The notes: generated from the letters alone by a model not told the origin. A stretch of DNA of 64,000 bases from Pseudomonadales bacterium (GCA_022827245.1 JAJDTI010000001.1:35311-99310), one strand, 5' to 3'; counted from the first letter of the stretch, positions 25,319 to 33,360 are shown. Translations and numbers: made by a program.

Positions 25319-26014
25319 TCAACCGGCCTGACGGGCCTTCAGCCGCGCGAGCACGTCGTTCGCGCCGCCGCTGCCGGACGCGCCGATGCCCTTCGCGCGC
25401 AGCTTCGCGTCGATGTCGTCCCCGGCCTCCTCGCCTTCGAGCCACTCGCCGGCCTGCATGCGGTCCTGCCAGTTTTCCTGCTTGGCCTTGACCCGCTCGA
25501 GCGCCGCCGAGACCCGGTGCGAGCTCGAACCGGTGGCCGCGAAATTCCGCGACACGGACTCGGTCGCGCGCTGCAGTTCCTGCACCGTGCGCACCTTGTC
25601 GAGTTCCCGCTTGTTCTTCTGGATGGTCCGCTCGCGGGCCTTGATCATCGCGTGGATCTTGTTGATCTCGGCATCGAGCGCGGCCTGCTCGGAACCCTTG
25701 TCGTTCCGGTCGCTCTCGAGCTCCGCGATGCGCTCCGCCACCTCGGTGGCCAGGGCTTCCTCGCCGGCGTTCAGCGCGGCGACCGCCTTCTGCTCGTAGT
25801 CCGCGACGTCGGCATCGAGCGTCGCCATCTCCCGCTTCAGCTTGATCTCCGAGCTCTTCATGCGCGTCAGGCTCTGCTTCGCGCTGCCGATGGCCGCCTC
25901 CGCGTCCCGGATCTCCTGTTCGAGGATGCGGATCGCGTTCGCGTCCACGATGGCCTCGCCCACCTCGCTCGCGCCGCCCCGCAACGCCGTCAGCATGTCT
26001 CTCAATACACCCAT
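25319..26014 (-). CDS. PspA/IM30-family protein (YjfJ-like)
   Basis: A 231-residue, almost wholly coiled-coil protein: RDMLTALRGGASEVGEAIVDANAIRILEQEIRDAEAAIGSAKQSLTRMKSSEIKLKREM...KKARERTIQKNKRELDKVRTVQELQRATESVSRNF. The N-terminal helix and heptad pattern are those of PspA/IM30, which bind and remodel stressed inner membrane. The C-terminal ADDIDAKLRAKGIG...ANDVLARLKARQAG is typical of the YjfJ branch. It sits between YjfI- and YjfK-like genes, matching the Escherichia coli yjfIJK order. Confidence 0.88.
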   Translation of the reverse strand: MGVLRDMLTALRGGASEVGEAIVDANAIRILEQEIRDAEAAIGSAKQSLTRMKSSEIKLKREMATLDADVADYEQKAVAALNAGEEALATEVAERIAELESDRNDKGSEQAALDAEINKIHAMIKARERTIQKNKRELDKVRTVQELQRATESVSRNFAATGSSSHRVSAALERVKAKQENWQDRMQAGEWLEGEEAGDDIDAKLRAKGIGASGSGGANDVLARLKARQAG

Positions 26015-26049
26015 GATTACCTCCGTTTGTGCTTTCCCGGTGCGGCCGC

Positions 26050-26451
26050 TCAGGCCAGCAGGTGCTCGACCGCTTCGAGCACGTCGATGGTGTTCTCCGC
26101 CTGCACTTCGAGTTCGTGCGCGACGACCTCGAAACGGGTCGACAGCGCCATCGACCCGAACAGGATGTAGGTGTCCCCCTGCAGGCCGATCGAGGACAGC
26201 GGCACGGCCGGACTCAACTGCAGGAAGGTGCGGTTCAGTTCGTCGAGCCTGTCGGGCTGCACCTCGGCCACCGAGAACAGGGGGGTGACCGACAGGAGCT
26301 GGGTCTCCGTGGTGGTGAGGTGGATGGGGAACTCGTCGTTGTTGGAGCAGACGACTTCCAGGATGCCGCGCTCGGTCACGAGCGCATCGAACGTCGTGCC
26401 TTCCTCCCCAGAGTATTCGTTGAGGCGAAAGGCCAGGTCGTCCAGGATCAT
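26050..26451 (-). CDS. YjfI-like protein (DUF2170)
   Basis: A 133-residue cytoplasmic protein: DEFPIHLTTTETQLLSVTPLFSVAEVQPDRLDELNRTFLQLSPAVPLSSIGLQGDTYILFGSMALSTRFEVVAHELEVQAENTIDVLEAVEHLL. This is the DUF2170 pattern of YjfI, which in enterobacteria heads the operon with a PspA homologue. It is the first gene of the minus-strand operon here, with a palindrome-bearing promoter upstream. Function unknown. Confidence 0.82.
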   Translation of the reverse strand: MILDDLAFRLNEYSGEEGTTFDALVTERGILEVVCSNNDEFPIHLTTTETQLLSVTPLFSVAEVQPDRLDELNRTFLQLSPAVPLSSIGLQGDTYILFGSMALSTRFEVVAHELEVQAENTIDVLEAVEHLLA

Positions 26452-26536
26452 TCGGGCACTCCCTTTTCGCTATCGGTTCGCTGTTCGCCGCTTGTTGGCG
26501 GATCGGTCGTCCGGAGCCCGGACGGTCGTGCGAGGG

Positions 26537-26565
26537 ACGTTATGACATATTATGTCGTGCGTCAA
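26537..26565 (-). promoter_or_regulatory. Putative promoter and operator of the PspA operon
   Basis: On the minus strand TTGACG (26560-26565) and TAACGT (26537-26542) are 17 bp apart. Between them GACATA-T-TATGTC (26544-26556) is a perfect 13 bp odd palindrome, the place for a repressor. I looked for a sigma54 box, as used by classical psp operons, and saw none. Moderate to low support. Confidence 0.4.
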
Positions 26566-26607
26566 CCCCAAGCGTCCTGACGCGGCGAGCGTACCCACAT
26601 GAACCAA

Positions 26608-26637
26608 GCCGGGACGCCACAAGGGCGTCCCCTACGG
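26608..26637 (-). repeat. REP-like palindromic element, copy 3
   Basis: On the minus strand CCGTAGGGGACGCCC-TTGT-GGCGTCCCGGC is a strong hairpin (GGGACGCC with GGCGTCCC). It supplies the TAG stop (26632-26634) of the cupin gene. It closely resembles the copy at 48881. Confidence 0.7.
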
Positions 26638-27132
26638 TGCCCTGGTCTCCGGGTCGAACACCCGCCGCTCTTCCCCCGTCATGTCGACGCCGGTGACGCG
26701 AACGAACCTGGCCCCTTCCGTGTAGTCGATCGAGTGGATCTCGCGGACGTCGAAGAGGCCTGCTTGCCCAGCCTCCAGGCGGAAGGTCCGCACCGGCTCC
26801 AGGGCTCCGGCGTCCCCCGTCGCGGACCAGACGGTCATGTCCGTGTGTCCGGCCGCCTGGCCGTACACGGCCCACGATGCGCCGTGATCGTGGGGCGGCG
26901 AGGTGCGCGGCTCCGTCATGTTGTAGGCCAGCACGCAGAAGTCGAGTTCGGGATCATGGTAGATCTGCTCCATGCCGGCGTCGTTGCCGGGCGCGACGTG
27001 CGTCGCGCAGAAACCCGGGTCGCGGAGGAGCGCCTCGAGCTTCTGACGGACCTGCTCGCGGCCGTCCCGGTCGTCGCGTTCCCGGAGTATCGCGCGCACG
27101 TCGTGACAGAACTCGACCAGGGAATAGCCCAT
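26632..27132 (-). CDS. Cupin, cysteine-dioxygenase-like
   Basis: 166 residues. ATG 27132 (MGYSLVEFCHDVRAIL) follows AGGAGA, so I prefer it to the longer ORF-track start. The core PPHDHGASWAVYGQAAGHTDMTVW carries two metal-binding His (HDH) and the later ...VREIHSIDYTEGARFVRVTGVDM a third, the cupin/cysteine-dioxygenase-like arrangement with a mononuclear metal. Short relatives act on thiols or small organic acids; the substrate is not readable. Divergent from the GST-like gene. Confidence 0.75.
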   Translation of the reverse strand: MGYSLVEFCHDVRAILRERDDRDGREQVRQKLEALLRDPGFCATHVAPGNDAGMEQIYHDPELDFCVLAYNMTEPRTSPPHDHGASWAVYGQAAGHTDMTVWSATGDAGALEPVRTFRLEAGQAGLFDVREIHSIDYTEGARFVRVTGVDMTGEERRVFDPETRAP

Positions 27133-27216
27133 GCAACTCTCTCCTGCGACCCCCGACCCCGCGAAGTCGTCCACAGACTATGATCGCGGTAGCCCATTGC
27201 CACAAGCGCCAAGAGC

Positions 27217-28095
27217 ATGGAAGCGATGACCCCCCGGTTCGTCCGCGTCTACGGCGGCGATCACTCCCCCTGGGTGCAGGCCGTCCTTCTCGGCCTGCAC
27301 CTGAAGAGGATCCCGCACGACGTGGTCACGTTCCCGCCGCTCTCCGTCTTCCTGCGCTCCGGAGTCCTGATGCCGGCGGTGCGCATCGACGGCGGCCCCT
27401 GGCATCACGACTCCACGCGCATCCTCGAAGAACTCGGCTTCTCGGGCAAAGCGCCGGGGGACGACCGCATGCTCGCCGGCGCACTGCGCGGCGGGACCAA
27501 CCGGACCGACAGCGCCTGGCGTTTCTGGCACCGGTGGAGCCTGGTGCGGGAACGGCGGGGGCCTGCGCCGGCGCGCATGCTGCGCGGCGCCCTGCGCAGC
27601 TTCACGGTGCTCTATTTCTACCTCACGCTCGAGTCGCTCGGACGCCGGTTCGGGCACTCGTCCGAAGACGATATCCGCCGTAGCTGGCAGCGCTGGGAAG
27701 GGCGTTTCGCGAAGCACCCACACCCGTTCCTGGGCGGCGCGGAGCCGGGTCTCGTCGACCTGCAGTTGTTCGGGGGCCTGCAGTGTCACTGCAGCATTTC
27801 CGTCCCGCCGGTCGCCGTGCTGCAGACCGACCCGTCACTCCCGCATGTGCGCGAGTGGATCGCGTCCATGCAGCGTCTCTTAGAAGACTATCCGCACCTG
27901 TACTCCGGAGTCTTTTTCGAACCGTCCCTGCCGTCGCCGGCGCGCGCGCCACTGCATGAGCAGGTCAGCTTCTGGCTGGGCAGTGTCGCCACGATCCTCG
28001 CCTTCCCGGTGACCGTGCCGCTGTGGTACTTCTACATGCGGCATGTCCGCAGAAGCGGCAAGCTCGGGCTGCCGAGTCGGCGCCGGCGCGCCTGA
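27217..28095 (+). CDS. Glutathione S-transferase-like protein with a C-terminal membrane segment
   Basis: A 292-residue protein. The N-terminal part (FVRVYGGDHSPWVQAVLLGLHLKRIPHDVVTFPP...LMPAVRIDGGPWHHDSTRILEELG) is a GST/thioredoxin-like domain with a SPW stretch at the usual active-site position and the cis-Pro strand MPAVRID. The helical C-domain follows. Unusually it ends in a hydrophobic segment (FWLGSVATILAFPVTVPLWYFYM) and a basic tail, which should tether it to the membrane. Function unknown; a conjugating or binding role is inference. Confidence 0.72.
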   Translation: MEAMTPRFVRVYGGDHSPWVQAVLLGLHLKRIPHDVVTFPPLSVFLRSGVLMPAVRIDGGPWHHDSTRILEELGFSGKAPGDDRMLAGALRGGTNRTDSAWRFWHRWSLVRERRGPAPARMLRGALRSFTVLYFYLTLESLGRRFGHSSEDDIRRSWQRWEGRFAKHPHPFLGGAEPGLVDLQLFGGLQCHCSISVPPVAVLQTDPSLPHVREWIASMQRLLEDYPHLYSGVFFEPSLPSPARAPLHEQVSFWLGSVATILAFPVTVPLWYFYMRHVRRSGKLGLPSRRRRA

Positions 28096-28147
28096 CCCGA
28101 AGGTCGACTACACTCGCTCGTGGACTCGCGGAGCAGGACGGCCGATC

Positions 28148-29998
28148 GTGAACGCGCCCCTACGTGAACCATGCGCCATTCTCCTGTTCGTCTGCTGTGC
28201 CGGCTGTTCCGACGTTCAGGCGCCTCCCACTCCCGGATCTCCCGCCGTGACCGACGGTCTCATCGAAGCGAACCCCGAACGCAACGCCTACTTCGGCGAC
28301 CTGCACGTGCATACCGCCAACTCCTTCGACGCGTTTGTCCTCGGGACAGTCGCGACGCCCGACGATGCGTATCGCTTTGCGCAAGGCGAAGCGCTCCGGC
28401 ACCCGGGCGGTTTCGACATGAAGCTGCGGGAACCGCTTGATTTCTATGCGGTGACCGACCATGCGTTCTACCTGGGCATTACACGGGCCATGGCCGATCC
28501 CGAGAGCCCGATGTCCAGACACCCGGATGCCAAGGCCCTGGCCAGCGTGCTTACCCCCGACGGGCGGATGCGTGCCTTCCGGGTAGGGGCGCAGTTCACG
28601 CAGCCGATGAGTCCCCGCTATCGCGAGATCGATGACCCGGCGACCAGCCGGGCCGCCTGGCTGGACAACATCTCGGCGGCCAATCGACACAACGACCCGG
28701 GTCGGTTCACGGCCTTCATCGGCTACGAGTACACACCGGGCCCCGTGGTGCGGAATCTGCATCGAAACGTCCTCTTCAAGGGAGATACGGCGCCCGACAT
28801 GCCGTTCTCCCAGTTCGACTCCGAGAATCCGGAAGATCTCTGGGCATGGATGGACGCGCTGCGCGAGCAGGGGATCGAGAGCCTGGCGATACCGCACAAC
28901 TCGAACCAGTCCCGGGGCCAGATGTTCGCCCTGGTGGACTTCGCGGGAGATCCCATCGACGCGGACTACGCATCGGTACGGAGTCGCAATGAGCCCCTGG
29001 TCGAGATCAGCCAGACAAAAGGCACGTCGGAGACGCACCCGCTGTTGTCGCCGAACGACGAGTGGGCGGCTTTCGAGACCCTGTCGTACAGGGTGGGTTC
29101 GAGGGAGCCATTGCAGGTCAGGGGCAGCTATATCCGGGAAGCGCAGCTCAACGGACTGAAGCTGGCGGAACAGCAAAGGTTCGATCCGTTCAAGGTGGGC
29201 GTGATCGGCTCCAGCGACACCCACAACGGCAGCAGCGGCGGCGAAGAAGAGGATTACTGGGGTCCCGCCGGCATGATGCACGCGAACGGCGTATTGCGCG
29301 GGTCGGTGCCGAACGCCACCGGCGTCTACCAGGGCGACCCGGCTTTCCCGACTTTCGGCGCCTCGGGCCTCGCCGGGGTGTGGGCGGAACGCAACACGCG
29401 CGCCTCCCTCTACGATGCCATGCGCCGCAAGGAAACCTTCGGCACCAGCGGAACCCGGATCAAGGTGCGGTTCTTCGCAGGTTACGACCTCCCCCACATC
29501 GACAGCGAGAACATGGTCGGCGAGGCCTATGCCGGCGGAGTGCCCATGGGTGGCGACCTCGTCGCCCGGGCCGATCAAACGCCCGCGTTCATCGCATGGG
29601 CCCTGCGCGACCCGTCGAGTGCGCCGTTGCAGCGGCTGCAGATCATCAAGGGCTGGATCGCGGAAGGCGAAATCCGGGAAGCGGTGTTCGACGTGGCGTG
29701 CTCCGACGACGGAGCGGTCGATCCGGCGACCCATCGTTGCCCCGACAACGGCGCCCGGGTCGACGTGACCGATTGCAGGGTCATGGAAGGGACCGGCGCC
29801 TCGGAACTCAAGGTCCGTTGGCGCGATCCCGGGTTCGATGCCGCGCAGCGCGCGTTCTACTATGTCCGGGTACTGGAAGACCCCATATGCCGATGGTCCA
29901 CCTGGGATGCGATTCGGGCCGGCGGCGCTCCCAGGGAGGGTCTCCCGACAACCATCCAGGAACGGGCATGGTCTTCGCCCATCTGGTACGTGCCTTGA
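28148..29998 (+). CDS. DUF3604 (PHP-like) lipoprotein
   Basis: About 616 residues. GTG 28148 begins a lipoprotein-type signal (LREPCAILLFVCCAGCSDV); the ORF-track start at 28043 lies in the GST frame. The DUF3604 signature is clear: NAYFGDLHVHTANSFDAF, FYAVTDHAFYLG, ANRHNDPGRFTAFIGYEYT, LAIPHNSNQSRGQMF, VGVIGSSDTHNGSSGGEE, RASLYDAMRRKETFGTSGTRIKVRFFAGYDL. Conserved His/Asp point to a metal-dependent PHP-like hydrolase exported to the periplasm. Substrate unknown. It runs 25 bp ahead of the haloalkane dehalogenase. Confidence 0.85.
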   Translation: MNAPLREPCAILLFVCCAGCSDVQAPPTPGSPAVTDGLIEANPERNAYFGDLHVHTANSFDAFVLGTVATPDDAYRFAQGEALRHPGGFDMKLREPLDFYAVTDHAFYLGITRAMADPESPMSRHPDAKALASVLTPDGRMRAFRVGAQFTQPMSPRYREIDDPATSRAAWLDNISAANRHNDPGRFTAFIGYEYTPGPVVRNLHRNVLFKGDTAPDMPFSQFDSENPEDLWAWMDALREQGIESLAIPHNSNQSRGQMFALVDFAGDPIDADYASVRSRNEPLVEISQTKGTSETHPLLSPNDEWAAFETLSYRVGSREPLQVRGSYIREAQLNGLKLAEQQRFDPFKVGVIGSSDTHNGSSGGEEEDYWGPAGMMHANGVLRGSVPNATGVYQGDPAFPTFGASGLAGVWAERNTRASLYDAMRRKETFGTSGTRIKVRFFAGYDLPHIDSENMVGEAYAGGVPMGGDLVARADQTPAFIAWALRDPSSAPLQRLQIIKGWIAEGEIREAVFDVACSDDGAVDPATHRCPDNGARVDVTDCRVMEGTGASELKVRWRDPGFDAAQRAFYYVRVLEDPICRWSTWDAIRAGGAPREGLPTTIQERAWSSPIWYVP

Positions 29999-30023
29999 TC
30001 ATGCGAAACAGCGGAACAGCCAC

Positions 30024-31061
30024 ATGAAGGTCGTTCGAACACCCGACGAACGCTTCGAGAACCTTCCGGGATTCTCCTTCGACCCCCACTACCTCGAAAT
30101 CGACCACGGTGTCGGCGGCCGCCTCCGCATGCACTACGTCGACGAGGGTCCGCGGGACGGGCCCCTGGTCCTCTGCCTCCACGGGCAACCGGTCTGGAGC
30201 TACTCCTTCCGGAAGATGATCCCGCCCCTCGTGCAGGCCGGGCATCGCGTGATCGCCCCGGACCTCGTTGGCTTCGGGCGCTCGGACAAGCCCGCGGCAC
30301 GATCCGATTACACCTACGCCCGACACGTGCACTGGATGCGGGAGTTCATCCTCGGCCTCGACCTCACCGGGATCACCTTCGTGATCCACGACTGGGGCGG
30401 ACTGATCGGCCTGCGGGTCCTGACCGGGAACCTGGAACGCTTCGATCGCGTCGTGGCGTGCAACATGGGGCTCCACGACCTGAGGGACGTGCCGCTGGAA
30501 CGGGGGCCGGCACTGCGCAGGCTACTGGAGGAGACCCCCGCTCTCCCGGCCGAAGAGATGATACGCACGGGCGAGGAGACGACCCGCAGGATGATTGCGG
30601 ACCCGAACGCCGAAGGCGTGACCGCACGGTCGGTCTTCTTCCGCGTCTTCATGTACTGGGTCAAGCACTGCGGCACGTTGCCCGGCTTCCGCCCGGAGGA
30701 GATCATTCGCCTCTGGCTCAGGAACCCGACCGACGCGGAGATCCGGGCCTATGCGGCGCCGTTTCCGTCCGAGGAATACCTGCAGGGCGCGCGGCAGTTC
30801 CCGAGCCTGGTGCCGATCTTTCCCGACGACCCTGCGCTGCCCGCCAATCGCCGCGCCTGGGAGGTCCTCCGCACGTTCGAGAAGCCGTTTCTCACCGCGT
30901 TCAACAACCCGAACTCGATCGAGGCGCCCCGCTTCCAGCAGGAGATTCCCGGCGCGAGGGGCCTGAACCATGTCGTCTTCGAGAACGCCGGGCACTACCC
31001 CCAGGACGATGTCGGCGAGGAGTTCGCGCGCGTTGTCATCGAGTTCGCCGGCACCACCTGA
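30024..31061 (+). CDS. Haloalkane dehalogenase
   Basis: 345 residues; ATG 30024 gives the usual length (the ORF-track start is a shadow). HGQPVWSYSFRKMIP is the oxyanion-hole loop, IAPDLVGFGRSDKP the strand-turn, and IHDWGG carries Asp123, the nucleophile, with the adjacent Trp124 as halide ligand. FENAGHYPQDDVGEEFARVVIEF near the end holds the catalytic His. This pattern is the HLD-I (DhlA-like) branch, which hydrolyses carbon-halogen bonds to alcohol and halide. It is convergent with the selenoprotein operon (13 bp apart). Confidence 0.9.
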   Translation: MKVVRTPDERFENLPGFSFDPHYLEIDHGVGGRLRMHYVDEGPRDGPLVLCLHGQPVWSYSFRKMIPPLVQAGHRVIAPDLVGFGRSDKPAARSDYTYARHVHWMREFILGLDLTGITFVIHDWGGLIGLRVLTGNLERFDRVVACNMGLHDLRDVPLERGPALRRLLEETPALPAEEMIRTGEETTRRMIADPNAEGVTARSVFFRVFMYWVKHCGTLPGFRPEEIIRLWLRNPTDAEIRAYAAPFPSEEYLQGARQFPSLVPIFPDDPALPANRRAWEVLRTFEKPFLTAFNNPNSIEAPRFQQEIPGARGLNHVVFENAGHYPQDDVGEEFARVVIEFAGTT

Positions 31062-31074
31062 ACGTCTCCGCCTC

Positions 31075-32160
31075 TCAAGGCGCGGCGCCGTCCATCCGCG
31101 CTTCGAAGCCGAGGCGCTCACCGAGTCTGCTACGCATCTCCTGCGAGCCGTCCTCGAGGGGCACCCCCGCCGCGTCGGCCGCCCGGGTGTTGAGCTGGAA
31201 CATCGCCGTGACCGCCGCGGCATCCACGACACCCGCTTCACCGATGGCCTCTGTCAGCGCAGCGCGCGCCGGGCCGGTCATGCCCGGGTCGCGCTCCATG
31301 GCGGCATCGACGAATGCCAGCAGCGCCTGGCCGTGCGGCACTCCGCCATCCCCCGCCCCACTGCGGATCACGTCGACGTCGACCTCCCTGTCCGCCTGCC
31401 TGCCGCCCGCACGGAGCAGCCCCGCGTGGCCGGTGGCTCAGTAGAAGCAGTCGTTGTGCATCGACACCCGCGACGCGAGCAGTTCCATCTGCATCTTGTC
31501 GATCGCATGGTCGTGATCGGCGTCCGTGTAGCGCGGCACGTGCTCGTAGGGAAAGTAGTGGGAGGCCATCAGGTGGTTGGCGACCCGCGTCGCATCCGGC
31601 ACCAACGAGAAGGCGCGGTGCACGTTCGGCACGAAGAAGCGGGTGTCGTACAGGTCCGTGTAGTCGTCCGCGAGGGCGTCTGGCGCGACGGTGGGCACGT
31701 ACGCGCCCCCCGACGCCGCGGTGCGGGGCCGCTGGCGGGTGGGTTCACCCGGCTCCGGGTCGGGCAGCGGCCGCAGCGGCAAGCCCAACGCGGCGTGGAA
31801 CGTGTCGACCACCATCACGGCGCTGACCAGCCCGGCGATCTCGACGTACTCGGCGTCCTGCAAGCCGCTCGCGAGCAGCTCCGTCACCCATGACCGGGTG
31901 ATGCGGCCGGGGTCGGTCACGAGCTTGTGGATGAGCTCGACGCGAGCCGTCGGCATGTCGTCGCAGACGGTTGCGTGCCGGCCCCTGACCGCGGCCGGCG
32001 ACAGCGAAGCCTTGCGCTCGCGGCACAACGGACAATCGTCCGCGGCACGAAGCTCGCGGGCAACGGCGACGCGCTCGGCGCCCGTCAACCAGGTCCCCGG
32101 CGACGCCAGTTGCTGCCAGACGCGGTCGTGGGACGCAGTCAGGTCGGGTCGGATCCACAT
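31075..32160 (-). CDS. AhpD-like selenoprotein (CxxU), double carboxymuconolactone-decarboxylase domain
   Basis: The ORF track shows two pieces, 31438-32166 and 31075-31371, in one reading frame. A single TGA (31438-31440) divides them inside the motif SMHNDCFY-U-ATGHAGLLR, exactly where AhpD-like peroxidases have CxxC followed three residues later by His. Reading TGA as selenocysteine gives 361 residues with Cys238, Sec241 and His245. An N-terminal half-domain has its own CxxC (DDCPLCRERKASLSP, Cys43/Cys46). A candidate bSECIS hairpin follows the TGA. Start ATG 32160, two bases after the upstream stop, preceded by GAGGAG; coupled to the Prx-like gene. AhpD-type proteins reduce peroxides or peroxiredoxin partners. 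Start and domains are seen; Sec insertion is inference from homology. Confidence 0.82.
31410..31426 (-). promoter_or_regulatory. Candidate bSECIS stem-loop after the AhpD-like TGA
   Basis: Counting from the T of TGA, bases 15-31 (CGCGGGGCTGCTCCGTG) can form a seven-pair stem with two G-U pairs and a small CTG loop, at the distance bacterial SECIS elements have. Structure judged by eye only. Confidence 0.4.
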
Positions 32161-32162
32161 GC

Positions 32163-33314
32163 TCAACCGGCTCCTCTCCGCCGTTCGGACATCCGCCGAA
32201 AGTGCGCCATGGCGTTCGGCTCGGCCGCCGCGCCCCTGCTGTTCCCCAGCGCCGGCGGGGTCGGTGCGGACACCGGCACCATGAGCTCGAAGCGCTGACT
32301 CGCGGGGAGGTCACAGACCTCGTCGTCACAGCACTGCCATCGGACTTCGCCGGCGATCGTGATCTCCGGGGCGTCCTGGCGGGGAGCGCTGTTGACGGTC
32401 ACCGGCAGGCGCAGCTCGAACACGCCGTGATGTACCTCGAAGGACTCGCCCGTACCGGCGAGCGTATGGGGTTCGCTCGCCGGCCGAACGATCGGGCGCC
32501 GGACGAGGCGTTCGCTTGCATCGAGCCTCACGTCGACGCCCACCGATCCTTCCGGCGCAGGTTCCGCGTAGACATGGCGGCCCGGCGGCACGCTGAAGCG
32601 CGCGACCAGGTCCCGCTGCACCATGAGCGCGAGGTGGTCGCCATCCAGCGCGACGGTCACCTCAACGTCGTCCGGCGCGGCAACCCGGTCGAGTTCCGGT
32701 TCCGGCAGGGACTGGCCCAAGGCAGCGCCGAGCAACTGCTCGGGCCCCGCCCGTACGGCCAGGTTGCGGTCGAAGAACTTGTGGGTGATGACGCCTTCCG
32801 CGTCGACCACGATGGCGCCGGGGTACGGGATCCCGTACCAGGGATGATCGTTCGGGTCGATCAGGGTGTTCAGGATGCCGAACGACCGGATGACCTTCGA
32901 ATCCGGATCGGAAAGGAGCGTGTAGGCGATGCCGTGGGCATCGCGGAAGTCCCTGAGCGCATCGGCCTCGTCATAGCTCAGGGCGTACACGGCGACGTTT
33001 GCGGCGTCGAAGTCCCGGATGCTCTTCTGCAGCTCGACGAGCTGCACGCGGCAGGGAGGTCACCAGACCGCGGAGCGGTAGAAGACGAACACCGCCGGCC
33101 GCCCGGCGCGGTGCTCGTGCAGGTCGAATCGCGTCCCGTCCGCCGAGACGCACCGCACGTCCGGCATGGCGTCGCCGACGGCCGGACCGGTAGGAAAATC
33201 GCCCCGGGGATCGCTCCTCGGGCCCGTCCCCGGCTGACGTGGGCCAACGAAACCGTCATGGTCCCGCCAGCCCGCATCCGTCCGGGTTCCCCTTGTCTCC
33301 ATGTCTGGCCGCAT
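32163..33314 (-). CDS. Peroxiredoxin-like selenoprotein (UxxC) fused to a DsbD-alpha-like domain
   Basis: The ORF track shows two pieces, 33060-33347 and 32163-33047, in one frame. A TGA at 33060-33062 divides them inside FVFYRSAVW-U-PPCRVQLVELQ, where AhpC/TSA-type proteins have Cys-x-x-Cys. With Sec at residue 85 and Cys88 the thioredoxin-fold part (residues 55-200: GPAVGDAMPDVRC...YALSYDEADALRDFRDAHGIAYTLLSDP...PGAIVVDAEGVITHKFFD) is complete. Residues 220-360 resemble the DsbD N-terminal domain, with QCCDDEVC (Cys328, 329, 334) matching its redox Cys motif. ATG 33314 is preceded by GGGAGG four bases away, so I chose it. No signal peptide is obvious. Probably a peroxide- or thiol-reducing partner of the downstream AhpD-like protein. 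Confidence 0.82.
33028..33046 (-). promoter_or_regulatory. Candidate bSECIS stem-loop after the Prx-like TGA
   Basis: TGCAGCTCG-T-CGAGCTGCA starts 16 bases after the T of TGA and forms a perfect stem with a small GTC-type loop having G first, as expected for SelB binding. The repeat is also the coding sequence of the conserved VQLVELQ, so coincidence is possible. Confidence 0.5.
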
Positions 33315-33360
33315 CCGTCCTCCCGCTTCTGCATTCGCTCGTGTCATGCCGAGGGATCGA

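Noticed and set aside
26452-26631. Sigma54 promoter upstream of the PspA operon
   Set aside because: No GG-N10-GC type -24/-12 element with acceptable flanks was found on the minus strand.
31438-31440. Ordinary TGA stop giving a 242-residue protein and a separate 98-residue gene
   Set aside because: The frame and the family homology continue through it and the TGA replaces the second Cys of the AhpD CxxC motif; an adjacent gene shows the same pattern.
33028-33046. Intrinsic terminator reading of the palindrome
   Set aside because: It is inside conserved coding sequence (VQLVELQ) with no T-run; the bSECIS reading fits better.
33060-33062. Ordinary TGA stop giving a 95-residue ORF and a 294-residue peroxiredoxin piece
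   Set aside because: The second piece would start inside the thioredoxin fold just after the active site, without a ribosome binding site; UxxC reading restores a complete domain.
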